Assembly: GCA_003278525.1 (NCBI GenBank)
Contig: QCEQ01000001.1
Coordinates: forward strand, 1 to 64,000
Origin: Prochlorococcus sp. AG-355-P16
GTDB taxonomy: Bacteria > Cyanobacteriota > Cyanobacteriia > PCC-6307 > Cyanobiaceae
Length of the DNA: 64,000 bases
Direction: 5' to 3'
The notes beneath the pieces are model-generated. The model saw nothing but the letters and a program-made list of their open reading frames with translations. It was not told the origin of the DNA and did no database searches. A program made the translations under genes and the position numbers. This document shows, in pieces, positions 34,882 through 41,431 of this stretch; position 1 is the stretch's first letter; every line of letters starts with the position of its first letter.

Positions 34882-34998
34882 TTAATAAGTATTTGATATC
34901 TTGTTTTTCATGCTTTCAATCTTATTGATTAATTCATCTAACCATTCTGTATTATTTTGCTCTTGTCTTTTATGGCTTTGGCTTTTTTGAGTACTCAT
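34882..34998 (-). CDS. NT-x-WL micro-protein, copy 1 (38 aa)
   Basis: ATG at 34998. MSTQKSQSHKRQEQNNTEWL then DELINKIESMKNKISN. The NTEWLDxLINxIExMKNK core is shared with 35797, 38975 and 50911. A basic variable N-terminus and a helical C-terminus. Unknown function; spread of four copies suggests a mobile or regulatory micro-protein. Confidence 0.65.
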   Translation of the reverse strand: MSTQKSQSHKRQEQNNTEWLDELINKIESMKNKISNTY

Positions 34999-35218
34999 AA
35001 ATTTCTTATTTTTATATTTTATTTAATATATCTTCAGAAATTAAAGGAATCAATAAGCAATATTACCAAATCGATTGATAAAACAAGCTTTAGTAGCATT
35101 TCAGACAAACCTGCCATCACAAATTAACTAAGAAAACCTAAATCTCTTTAGTTAAGTATTTTCTACGATGTTTTTATTTGAAATTCTGATTTGAATTAGT
35201 AAAGGTATAGATGTTCCT

Positions 35219-35326
35219 ATGGAAAAATCATTTCTGAATTTTATTTATTGGATCCTATTAAAGTCAGCTGAAAGTTACTACGGAGATTCATTAAAAACGG
35301 AAGTACCTTATACACCTTATTTTTAA
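35219..35326 (+). CDS. MEK-YW micro-protein, copy 2
   Basis: 35 residues from the ATG at 35219, aligning with the 39-residue product at 32929 over its first 30 residues (MEK..L.NF.YW.L..SAES.YG.S). Helical; no signal peptide. Confidence 0.6.
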   Translation: MEKSFLNFIYWILLKSAESYYGDSLKTEVPYTPYF

Positions 35327-35629
35327 TTTTTGGGGACCTTAACTTTTAATATTAGATCTCTACTTTGAGAGTTATTAGTTTGGAATTAATTTATTAAAAA
35401 ACACAATATCGGTTACTTATAGATTCACTACAAAATAATCTCTTACGTTGAATTTCTTTGACTGATTGTGAATAAATTATAGCGGTAAGAATCGTTCCAA
35501 AATTAACTAAAACTATAATTACAAGGAGTAGCTCAATTGCAAGGTTGGTCAAAAGATTACCCTACTTAAATTTATATAAAAACCTTATAACGGCAGAAAA
35601 GGTATTGAATAGAGTTTAAATTCCTATTT
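35327..35629. other. Non-coding stretch with a coding remnant
   Basis: About 300 bases. It contains AAGGAGTAGCT at 35524-35534, followed by LQGWSKDYPT then a stop, which resembles the start of the frame at 33839. Otherwise nothing supportable. Confidence 0.35.
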
Positions 35630-35794
35630 TTAGCCATCGAGATTCTTTGGTACTGGACTAGGTTCACAATTTTCGACGCATTCTTCCAAAGACTTTTCAG
35701 AATTACATTTAATTTCGCAACTACGAAGACAATCATAGAAGGCATACTTGGGATCTAATTCATTTTTGAATTGTTTATTTCTAAATGTGTTCAT
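35630..35794 (-). CDS. CxxxC micro-protein, 54 aa
   Basis: ATG at 35794. Cysteines in DCLRSCEIKC and ECVENC, i.e. CxxxCxxxC then CxxxC, between a basic start and a proline-rich end. Similar disulfide-hairpin spacing to the gene at 17076. The stop of the upstream NTLWL gene lies 2 bases before its ATG, so they are one unit. Confidence 0.65.
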   Translation of the reverse strand: MNTFRNKQFKNELDPKYAFYDCLRSCEIKCNSEKSLEECVENCEPSPVPKNLDG

Positions 35795-35796
35795 GA

Positions 35797-35904
35797 TCAA
35801 ACTCCCTTTGATTTTTTTTCAAGTTGATTAATTAATTTATCCAACCAAAGAGTGTTATTGATCTTTTTTGTGTTTTTAAAGTATTTCGTTTTGTAAGTAC
35901 TCAT
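35797..35904 (-). CDS. NT-x-WL micro-protein, copy 2 (35 aa)
   Basis: ATG at 35904. MSTYKTKYFKNTKKINNTLW then LDKLINQLEKKSKGV. Same NT[LE]WL[DE]xLIN core as copies at 34882, 38975, 50911. Preceded by an AGGTTTC-type ribosome site (GGAGG read on the minus strand). Confidence 0.65.
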   Translation of the reverse strand: MSTYKTKYFKNTKKINNTLWLDKLINQLEKKSKGV

Positions 35905-36094
35905 GAAGTGAAACCTCCAATCAGTGGATCTAATTTAAAGGTGATGATTCAAATTTCCTAGAGCAAAAATACTGATTATGAATTTAGTGAAATATTTTAA
36001 AAACGATTAATTTATAGTTTGTATTTTAGGTATTAAAACTCTTGATTTTTTTAAATAACTAATACTAAATAACTTCTAAAAAAGGGGGTTAATT

Positions 36095-36265
36095 ATGACT
36101 TACGGAAATCTAATTAAAAATAAAATTCAATATATATTTGGTGGTTTGTTTGATACGTTATTAATTAGGAGAAAACTAACTGATACTCAAATGGAATGTA
36201 TGCAATTCGGAATTTGTAATTATGCTCCAAGACAAGTTGAGGAAGTTCCCTTTTTTCATTTTTAA
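36095..36265 (+). CDS. Small hypothetical protein, 56 aa
   Basis: ATG at 36095 with AAGGGGG upstream. A hydrophobic/aromatic middle (YIFGGLFDTLLIRRKL), then two Cys (MECMQFGICNYAPRQ). This resembles a short conserved picocyanobacterial protein type. Function unknown. Confidence 0.6.
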   Translation: MTYGNLIKNKIQYIFGGLFDTLLIRRKLTDTQMECMQFGICNYAPRQVEEVPFFHF

Positions 36266-36292
36266 TTTGAATTTATTTTAAACGTAGAGCAA

Positions 36293-36607
36293 TTAGCTCC
36301 TCCTCACCCAATCAGGAGATCCACTAAACCAATCAGCAAGATCATCATTTTTGGGATCGAAATGATTTTCAGTTTCTAGACCATCAAGGCCAAGATTCTG
36401 GATAAGTCCATTTATTCCATCTGATTTTTGCTTGCCATATCTCCTTAAGCTATTAGCTTTCTTAAGCCATGTCCATATAGTTGAATTATGTTTTGCAAAC
36501 TTTTCTACATAAATTCTTTCTTCCAATGCAACAGGTTCATCTAGTGAAATCCTTTTTACAATATCCTTGATTTTTAAACGAGTCTTGTTGGTTAGGAACA
36601 TATTCAT
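36293..36607 (-). CDS. Conserved picocyanobacterial hypothetical protein, 104 aa
   Basis: Helical and soluble: NKTRLKIKDIVKRISLDEPV, then ERIYVEKFAKHNSTIWTWLK and a basic LRRYGKQK stretch, ending DDLADWFSGSPDWV. No signal peptide. ATG at 36607 (an alternative ATG is at 36601). Function unknown. Confidence 0.65.
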   Translation of the reverse strand: MNMFLTNKTRLKIKDIVKRISLDEPVALEERIYVEKFAKHNSTIWTWLKKANSLRRYGKQKSDGINGLIQNLGLDGLETENHFDPKNDDLADWFSGSPDWVRRS

Positions 36608-36847
36608 AAAAGAAGTTAATGTTTTATAAAAGTTTTTTTTATGAATGTCTTGTCAATCTTTATTTCAAGAAAAAGTATTTTTTAGTGGCTTTTCAAGGAC
36701 AAATATATTTATTTAACAACAGGTATATTGAATTGGTAAAAAAGACTACTTAATTCGATTTATATAACTTATATAAAAACGACTTCTATATAAGTTTCTC
36801 TACAAAATTTTAGATTTAATTTATAAAATTGAATAAGGAAAATTTAC

Positions 36848-36890
36848 ATTGACAATCAATCTAAAATAAGAGGAAATATGCTCCTTTTTT
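36848..36890 (+). promoter_or_regulatory. Leader element copy C
   Basis: ATTGACAATCAATCTAAAAT, then an imperfect hairpin (AGAGG/CTCCT) and TTTTTT ending exactly at the ATG at 36891. Same order as copies A, B and D but more diverged. Confidence 0.5.
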
Positions 36891-37151
36891 ATGAATACCT
36901 TAATAGTCTCTACTTTTGATTGTCTTTTTGAAGATTTCGATAGATTTGTAGCTGATTTCCACGAAAAAGAGGGATATAAATATGTCGAAGAATATGAACT
37001 CATCAAGGTAAATGACCATAAAAGTCACTTAATACTTAAAGTTAAAGATTTAGAAGGATTTGCTGCGGCTACAAGTACTCCAGAGATGAAAGAGTGGGAT
37101 CAAGAAAATGGTTATAAAGACATTTGTTATTCACTAACTCCAGTAGAATAA
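36891..37151 (+). CDS. DUF3764-like small protein
   Basis: 86 residues: STFDCLFEDFDRFVADFHEK, a middle strand SHLILKVKDLEGF, and TPEMKEWDQENGY. The pattern of a strand, F..F..F helix, strand, and M..W helix resembles the DUF3764 protein at 44333 and a ferredoxin-like alpha/beta fold. The ATG follows the U-run of leader C directly. The stop overlaps the next ATG (TAATG). Confidence 0.55.
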   Translation: MNTLIVSTFDCLFEDFDRFVADFHEKEGYKYVEEYELIKVNDHKSHLILKVKDLEGFAAATSTPEMKEWDQENGYKDICYSLTPVE

Positions 37152-37333
37152 TGAGTACTAAATGGGATGACACTTCTTGGCAGAAAGACTTCTTGAACAT
37201 GAAGTCACATTCTCCCTCAGATGCAAAACTCCTAATGGGAGGTGTAAAAGGATTGAAAGATGCTTGGCGTCTAGGTGTTCTGCATGTTGAATACGAAAAA
37301 CTAAAGAAGATTCAAAATCAACAGCAACAATAA
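37151..37333 (+). CDS. Small hypothetical protein, 60 aa
   Basis: ATG at 37151, sharing one base with the preceding stop. STKWDDTSWQKDFLNMKSHS, then KGLKDAWRLGVLHVEYEKLK and a Gln tail. Translationally coupled to the DUF3764-like gene; the frame is open upstream to 37124 but the coupling favours this start. Confidence 0.6.
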   Translation: MSTKWDDTSWQKDFLNMKSHSPSDAKLLMGGVKGLKDAWRLGVLHVEYEKLKKIQNQQQQ

Positions 37334-37369
37334 GTTCTATAAAAATAGGTAAAGATTTAGGATAATTTG

Positions 37370-37415
37370 TGATTGACAGTCGGTCTAAACTTAAACGGAT
37401 AAAACCCTCTTTTTT
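37370..37415 (+). promoter_or_regulatory. Leader element copy B
   Basis: TGATTGACAGTCGGTCTAAA differs from copy A by one base over 20. The following stem is weak (CGG-ATAAAA-CCC) and then TTTTTT lies two bases before an ATG. It precedes the membrane genes at 37453 and 37605. Confidence 0.55.
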
Positions 37416-37452
37416 AGATGAGAAACAAATTTAAAAGATCAGCTTTTTTGAT

Positions 37453-37590
37453 ATGTCAGATGACCTTTTCTATCTAATATCATTAATAGGATTTTTAGTT
37501 GTTTTTAGCTCAATGGTATTTTTCCTAACGAAATATAGAGAAAAAAAAGTTAATAATATAAGCCAGATTTCCATAACTGAACAAATTTAA
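37453..37590 (+). CDS. Small membrane protein, 45 aa
   Basis: ATG at 37453: one helix (LFYLISLIGFLVVFSSMVFF), then TKYREKKVNNISQISITEQI. Lies behind leader B, 15 bases before the next membrane gene. Confidence 0.55.
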   Translation: MSDDLFYLISLIGFLVVFSSMVFFLTKYREKKVNNISQISITEQI

Positions 37591-37604
37591 TTTTTAGAGC
37601 AGTA

Positions 37605-37961
37605 ATGCAAAGATTTATAATTTCACCGTTATTTGCTTTATCGAGGTTTTTTATAAATATTTACGGAATATTTTTAAAGTTTTTTCTTCAATTAAATGGT
37701 GGTTATTGGTCAAGAATTGGTTTAGCCGAAAATATTACAGAGGAAAGAATAAAAAAAAGAAGATTTTATATCCTGCCTTTTTATATTCTTCTAGCTTTAT
37801 TGTTTGGATTAGTATCTGCTCTATATTGGTATTTTGTTATTCTCCATGTGCCACTTACAATAGAAAGATATTTAAGTCCATTAAATAACAATATTGCTTT
37901 AATAATTGCTTCTGCTACTTTCTTTGGTTGGCTTTATATTCTTTATAAAACAAACAAATAA
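37605..37961 (+). CDS. Two- or three-span membrane protein, 118 aa
   Basis: ATG at 37605. A hydrophobic N-terminus (LFALSRFFINIYGIFLKFF), a soluble loop with ENITEERIKKRR, then two helices (LPFYILLALLFGLVSALYWY and IALIIASATFFGWLYILY). No family recognised; an operon partner of the 37453 gene. Confidence 0.6.
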   Translation: MQRFIISPLFALSRFFINIYGIFLKFFLQLNGGYWSRIGLAENITEERIKKRRFYILPFYILLALLFGLVSALYWYFVILHVPLTIERYLSPLNNNIALIIASATFFGWLYILYKTNK

Positions 37962-37989
37962 AATGCTTACTGAGAGAGGATGTGGTCCG

Positions 37990-38340
37990 CGGATTAAAGA
38001 TTTAATTAATCATGATTAAATCATTCTTAAGGATTCATGCCAAATATTTATGACCGATTACTTTGTATATACGACAGTTCTGGTGATCGACTCGTCCAAG
38101 GTTGACCAACTAGATCTTCACTAATCCATGGTCTGCAACACCAAGGTAAATTAACTTATCTAACCTTTACGGTAAGAAAGTTAAGTGATCAGAAATTAAT
38201 CTTTAGGGATTAATTCTGAACTATCTTAAAATTAAAGTCGTTTGTAAAGCATGAAGAAGTGAGTAATCACTTTTACATCCAAAACTTATTTCTAAGAAAA
38301 TTCTTAATCTGATTATTAAATAGATCTCCTTTCTGTCGTC
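37990..38340 (+). ncRNA. Candidate long structured RNA
   Basis: No convincing gene. A bulged 12-bp hairpin TCAGAAATTAATC/GATTAATTCTGA lies at 38189-38219. A preceding imperfect hairpin TTAACTT/AAGTTAA spans about 38151-38185, overlapping slightly. AAGTGA-GTAA-TCACTT lies near 38264-38279, and a terminator follows at 38348. A 24-codon frame at 38050-38124 is the only peptide-like stretch. It could be one 300-nt RNA or a gene remnant. Confidence 0.35.
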
Positions 38341-38347
38341 ACCATTT

Positions 38348-38377
38348 AAAAAAGACCTGTAAAAGGGTCTTTTTTTT
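38348..38377. terminator. Strong bidirectional terminator
   Basis: AAAAAAGACC pairs with GGTCTTTTTT (10 pairs) around TGTAAAAG. T-runs flank it in both directions. It would end the plus-strand candidate RNA. Confidence 0.75.
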
Positions 38378-38564
38378 TATGTCTTAAATTTTATTTATTT
38401 ACTGTTAATCCACAAATAATTAAATATTTTTATCTCGCTCTTTCACGATCAGTTAATACTTTTTCAAAAGTAAAAAAGAAAGTACAGATGCTATCCAATG
38501 CAACCAACAAAAAACTACTGATCTTCCATGTTGATTTAATTGAAGTGATCTGCGAGTCATACTT

Positions 38565-38747
38565 TTAATAATCTTCATTGTAATCGGATGGACTACCAGT
38601 TAAAGAACAAACAACTGATTCCTCTTTTTTCATTTCTTTTATTTCCATTATTGGTCTGCCCATTTTCTTAAGAACATCTATATCTTCTTTAGTCTGACAG
38701 CGAGCAATTATGTTTCCTTTTTGATCAAAGCAACTGTAGTAAGTCAT
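38565..38747 (-). CDS. Small conserved protein, 60 aa
   Basis: ATG at 38747. TYYSCFDQKGNIIARCQTKE, then DIDVLKKMGRPIMEIKEM. Two Cys at the start and one near the end. Reads like a conserved picocyanobacterial micro-protein; function unknown. Confidence 0.6.
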   Translation of the reverse strand: MTYYSCFDQKGNIIARCQTKEDIDVLKKMGRPIMEIKEMKKEESVVCSLTGSPSDYNEDY

Positions 38748-38974
38748 TTTACTAAATGCAATTTAAAGTTCATAGTTGATTTTAGTTGCAGCAACGCAAC
38801 CGACTTATGACAACCATTTTTCTAGTTTAGGTCAGCCATAGATTTAAATGGCTAAAAAAACATACCTCTTTCCGTACCTAAATGTTCCTCAAACCGCACA
38901 CATTAGATACGCAGTGTTTTAGTCAAATCAATTAGAACAAAGAGGTAGTTAAACGAATATACAAAGGAGAATTT
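38748..38974. other. Non-coding stretch
   Basis: About 230 bases with AGCCAT/ATGGCT hairpin at about 38834-38853 and no gene. An ACAAAGGAG ribosome site at the end serves the gene at 38975. Confidence 0.35.
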
Positions 38975-39112
38975 ATGAGTGGAGATTTTGAGACTCTTGA
39001 AATTAATCAACCAAAAATTAAATATTTAAAACCAGAAGACAATACAGAATGGTTAGACAAATTAATTAATAATATTGAGGACATGAAGAACAAGTTATCA
39101 AAAGATTCTTAA
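38975..39112 (+). CDS. NT-x-WL micro-protein, copy 3 (45 aa)
   Basis: ATG at 38975 with AAGGAG about 8 bases upstream. MSGDFETLEINQPKIKYLKP then EDNTEWLDKLINNIEDMKNK. Its N-terminal MSGD[FY]ETLEINQPKI is shared with copy 4 at 50911, showing these two are the closest pair. Confidence 0.75.
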   Translation: MSGDFETLEINQPKIKYLKPEDNTEWLDKLINNIEDMKNKLSKDS

Positions 39113-39247
39113 AATTTAAGAAAAAAACTTTTTTATTTGATCTTTAGTTTGAATGAGAAGCAATTCAAAAAAGAATTTAAACTTTGTATTTAAGGTAACC
39201 GCTTTTTTGTGAGCATTATTCAGAATAAGAGTCCGACTATTTTTTTT

Positions 39248-39391
39248 ATGAAAAAAAATTTAGATGAAAATTCTTATGAAAAAAGAATTGAAAATATAGA
39301 AAAAGGAAAATCTTATTTAAAAAGTAATGGATTTTTTAAATCAAAATCTAATCTATTCGAAGACATTCAAAAATTTATTTATAAAAGGTAA
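39248..39391 (+). CDS. Small basic hypothetical protein, 47 aa
   Basis: ATG at 39248 immediately after a run of eight T. Lys-rich and helical (NLDENSYEKRIENIEKGKSY), ending DIQKFIYKR. The T-run-ATG junction recalls the leader elements, but the upstream motif is absent. A GTG at 39209 is an alternative start. Confidence 0.5.
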   Translation: MKKNLDENSYEKRIENIEKGKSYLKSNGFFKSKSNLFEDIQKFIYKR

Positions 39392-39509
39392 TTTAAAAAA
39401 AATTTTTTACTTTTGATTAATTAAATCTCTCCATAAGCAAGCCATCAAATAAAAGAAAGAAAGACTTGAAAAGGTGGGGAGAAAAAAAGAATGGGTCAAT
39501 TTTCTATAA

Positions 39510-39614
39510 CTAAATTAATCCCAATAATCCTGCAGTAAAACCAACAGCAGAAAGGAAAACGAACTCAATTAAATCTCTTGGGGCAGAGTTCATAAAAAAA
39601 CTGATTTGAGTCAT
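39510..39614 (-). CDS. Tiny membrane protein, 34 aa
   Basis: ATG at 39614. FFMNSAPRDLIEFVFLSAVG then FTAGLLGLI: one helix. Follows the secreted Cys protein at 39619 by 4 bases on the same strand. Confidence 0.5.
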   Translation of the reverse strand: MTQISFFMNSAPRDLIEFVFLSAVGFTAGLLGLI

Positions 39615-39618
39615 AATT

Positions 39619-39813
39619 TTATGACTTGAAAGAATCTCTTAAATCAAACTTTTCAGCTTTTTCAATTTGACACTCAGTATCATCTTCAGCACATTTGATT
39701 TCAGCTTTTTTGTTCATGTGGCTACTACAACCGCCTGCTATAACTGGCAACCCGGTCGTAGCCGTAAAACCAGTTAAACATGCAAAAGCTATATAAGGAA
39801 AAAGTCTTTTCAT
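39619..39813 (-). CDS. Secreted Cys-containing protein, 64 aa
   Basis: ATG at 39813. A signal-like helix (FPYIAFACLTGFTATTGLPV) with GGCSS at a possible lipid or signal cleavage point, then IKCAEDDTECQIEKAEKFDL. Probably periplasmic or membrane-anchored. No family. Confidence 0.6.
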   Translation of the reverse strand: MKRLFPYIAFACLTGFTATTGLPVIAGGCSSHMNKKAEIKCAEDDTECQIEKAEKFDLRDSFKS

Positions 39814-40013
39814 TTAATTATTACTTTATGTAAACTTATTATGTTACATAAAAAGCTCAAGTGTGAGTAGCTGATAATTCGCGTGCACCCTATACCAATC
39901 ATCTAAAGTGATTTAGCAAACCTATGAGTTTTATTTTATCTGAGTATTTTTACTTATATGTTGAGTTGAAGACTTTAAATAATAAATGTTTGTTTTGGGT
40001 TTATATATAAATC

Positions 40014-40169
40014 ATGGATAAAGAACACTTAATTGATTTAATATCTAATAGCATAATTTCTGAGATTAAATATCTCGAAATTAATGAGGAAAAATTGATT
40101 GCAAATAATTATTTAAATAATCTGAATTTAAATCAGCTTAGAATAATTTCTAAAGAATTTATTTTGTAA
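40014..40169 (+). CDS. MDK-HLI micro-protein, copy 2
   Basis: 51 residues from the ATG at 40014: MDKEHLIDLISNSIISEIKY, variable middle, then NNLNLNQLRIISKEFIL. It aligns end to end with the 15287 product, more distantly with 45702. Confidence 0.75.
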   Translation: MDKEHLIDLISNSIISEIKYLEINEEKLIANNYLNNLNLNQLRIISKEFIL

Positions 40170-40247
40170 TTTTTATTGAATATTTATTTAAATAAATGAG
40201 ATTTTCTTTACTATCACTTGAATTTTAATAAGTTAATATCTTTTAAT

Positions 40248-40433
40248 ATGAATGATTCAGAAGAATTTAAACCTAGCCTTAAACAAATAAATGAGGATAT
40301 CAGACCTACATGGGAAGATATCAAAAAACAATCAGAAGTTTTGGTTAACAAACTTGGTTGCCCTAGATCATTTGTAGGAGGGATGCTTCATGCAATAGCA
40401 AGCGACTTCTCTGATATGAAAACTTGGGAATAA
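40248..40433 (+). CDS. Small hypothetical protein, 61 aa
   Basis: ATG at 40248: NDSEEFKPSLKQINEDIRPT, then WEDIKKQSEVLVNKLGCPRS and FVGGMLHAIASDFSDMKTWE. Soluble helical protein. The frame opens at 40218 but the ATG is preferred. Its stop TAA abuts the ATG of the next frame. Confidence 0.6.
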   Translation: MNDSEEFKPSLKQINEDIRPTWEDIKKQSEVLVNKLGCPRSFVGGMLHAIASDFSDMKTWE

Positions 40434-40583
40434 ATGAAAAACTTTTTACTTACACCACTTTTCAAACTATTCAAAAAAAGCACTTTCCTCTTATCACTAA
40501 ATCAAAACTCGTGCCCTGTTTTAGATGTTGAAGACATAAAAAAGCAAGAACAGAAAGAAGCTATTGAAAGGTTGTACCCGTAA
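40434..40583 (+). CDS. Small hypothetical protein, 49 aa
   Basis: ATG at 40434, directly after the previous stop. FLLTPLFKLFKKSTFLLSLN, then DVEDIKKQEQKEAIERLYP. The terminal ERLYP recalls LESLYP of the 10371 protein. Coupled with the upstream gene. Confidence 0.5.
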   Translation: MKNFLLTPLFKLFKKSTFLLSLNQNSCPVLDVEDIKKQEQKEAIERLYP

Positions 40584-40637
40584 ACTTTTAACAGAAATGT
40601 ATTAGATCATGTAAAGGATGAAGCATGGTCCTATGCA

Positions 40638-40822
40638 CCCCCATGCCACCCATTACTTTCCTAAATTGTGACTTTGATGGATAATAAATATATAAAAGCG
40701 AATAGTATGATATTACATTCACGATTCGTTCACGATATGCAATTTCCTCCAAACCCATTGATATGACTAAAGAAAATTTTTGGCTAATGAAGAGCGAACT
40801 GGATGCTATAAAGTATTCTTAA
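40638..40822 (+). repeat. Segmental repeat copy 1, with EVE-gene 5' remnant
   Basis: A CCCCCATGCCACCCAT block leads into ACTTTCCTAAATTG, then ACTTTGATGGATAATAAAT. Two TTCACGAT motifs lie at 40717-40736. At 40763 an ATG opens MTKENFWLMKSELDA, the first 15 codons of the EVE-domain gene with changes, then a stop at 40820. Matches copy 3 (58302-58470) along its length. It marks the left edge of an accessory block. Confidence 0.8.
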
Positions 40823-40857
40823 ATCTGAATCAAACCGCAAGATCTTTATTAGAGTCT

Positions 40858-41175
40858 TTAATTATTCAATTTATAGTTCGTCTTAATAGTTTTTATTATT
40901 GAATCTTGTGGTTCTTCACTTGGATAACAATTAATAATTCTATATTTTCCGCCTTTCTTATCAGTCTCTACAACTGTAAATTCCACATACTTACCTATTC
41001 CATCTATTAAATCTTTAACTTCTATATTAATTATCTCTTCATTCTCATTTTCGATAATACGAGATTTCCCACCGCAACTAATTAATGCATTTTCTTTAGT
41101 AACAAAAAAATCTTTATCATTACTGCATGAGGACAGAAAAGATAAAGAAAATACTATTAAAAGAAGTTTTTTCAT
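40858..41175 (-). CDS. ENEEI-family lipoprotein, copy 1
   Basis: 105 residues from the ATG at 41175. Signal and lipobox LLLIVFSLSFLSSC (cleavage before Cys), then ISCGGKSRIIENENEEIINI, VVETDKKGGKYRIINCYP and IKTIKTNYKLN. The last 90 residues match the lipoprotein at 45862. Two conserved Cys may form a disulfide. Outer-surface or periplasmic; function unknown. A TTG at 41181 is a weaker start. Confidence 0.8.
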   Translation of the reverse strand: MKKLLLIVFSLSFLSSCSNDKDFFVTKENALISCGGKSRIIENENEEIINIEVKDLIDGIGKYVEFTVVETDKKGGKYRIINCYPSEEPQDSIIKTIKTNYKLNN

Positions 41176-41340
41176 AGTCAAAAGTTTTTATACATAGTTA
41201 TCTTATGAGGCAATTTTATTAAGTAGAAGTTAAATATTTTTTGATTAATATAATTAAAAAAATTTGAATGTCAATTAATTATTAAAAAAATTTTAGCTAC
41301 GTATCTTTATTTACTAATGCTAATCAGAATTTATACATTA

Positions 41341-41359
41341 CTTAAATTTAATTTAACCC
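41341..41359 (+). promoter_or_regulatory. Candidate Pho box upstream of the PhoX-like gene
   Basis: CTTAAATTTAATTTAACCC holds two CTTAACCT-like half sites with an 11-base period, the spacing of PhoB boxes in cyanobacteria (consensus CTTAACCT-N3-CTTAACCT). It lies about 70 bases before the PhoX-like start. The first half site matches weakly. Confidence 0.45.
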
Positions 41360-41431
41360 TAATAAAAAATCTTTAATTAGTGACAAACAAATTGTTACCA
41401 CACCTAAATTATAGAATTCGCAAATTACAAA

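Noticed and set aside
37990..38377. tmRNA or 6S RNA
   Set aside because: No tag-peptide sequence, no tRNA-like domain and no known 6S context.
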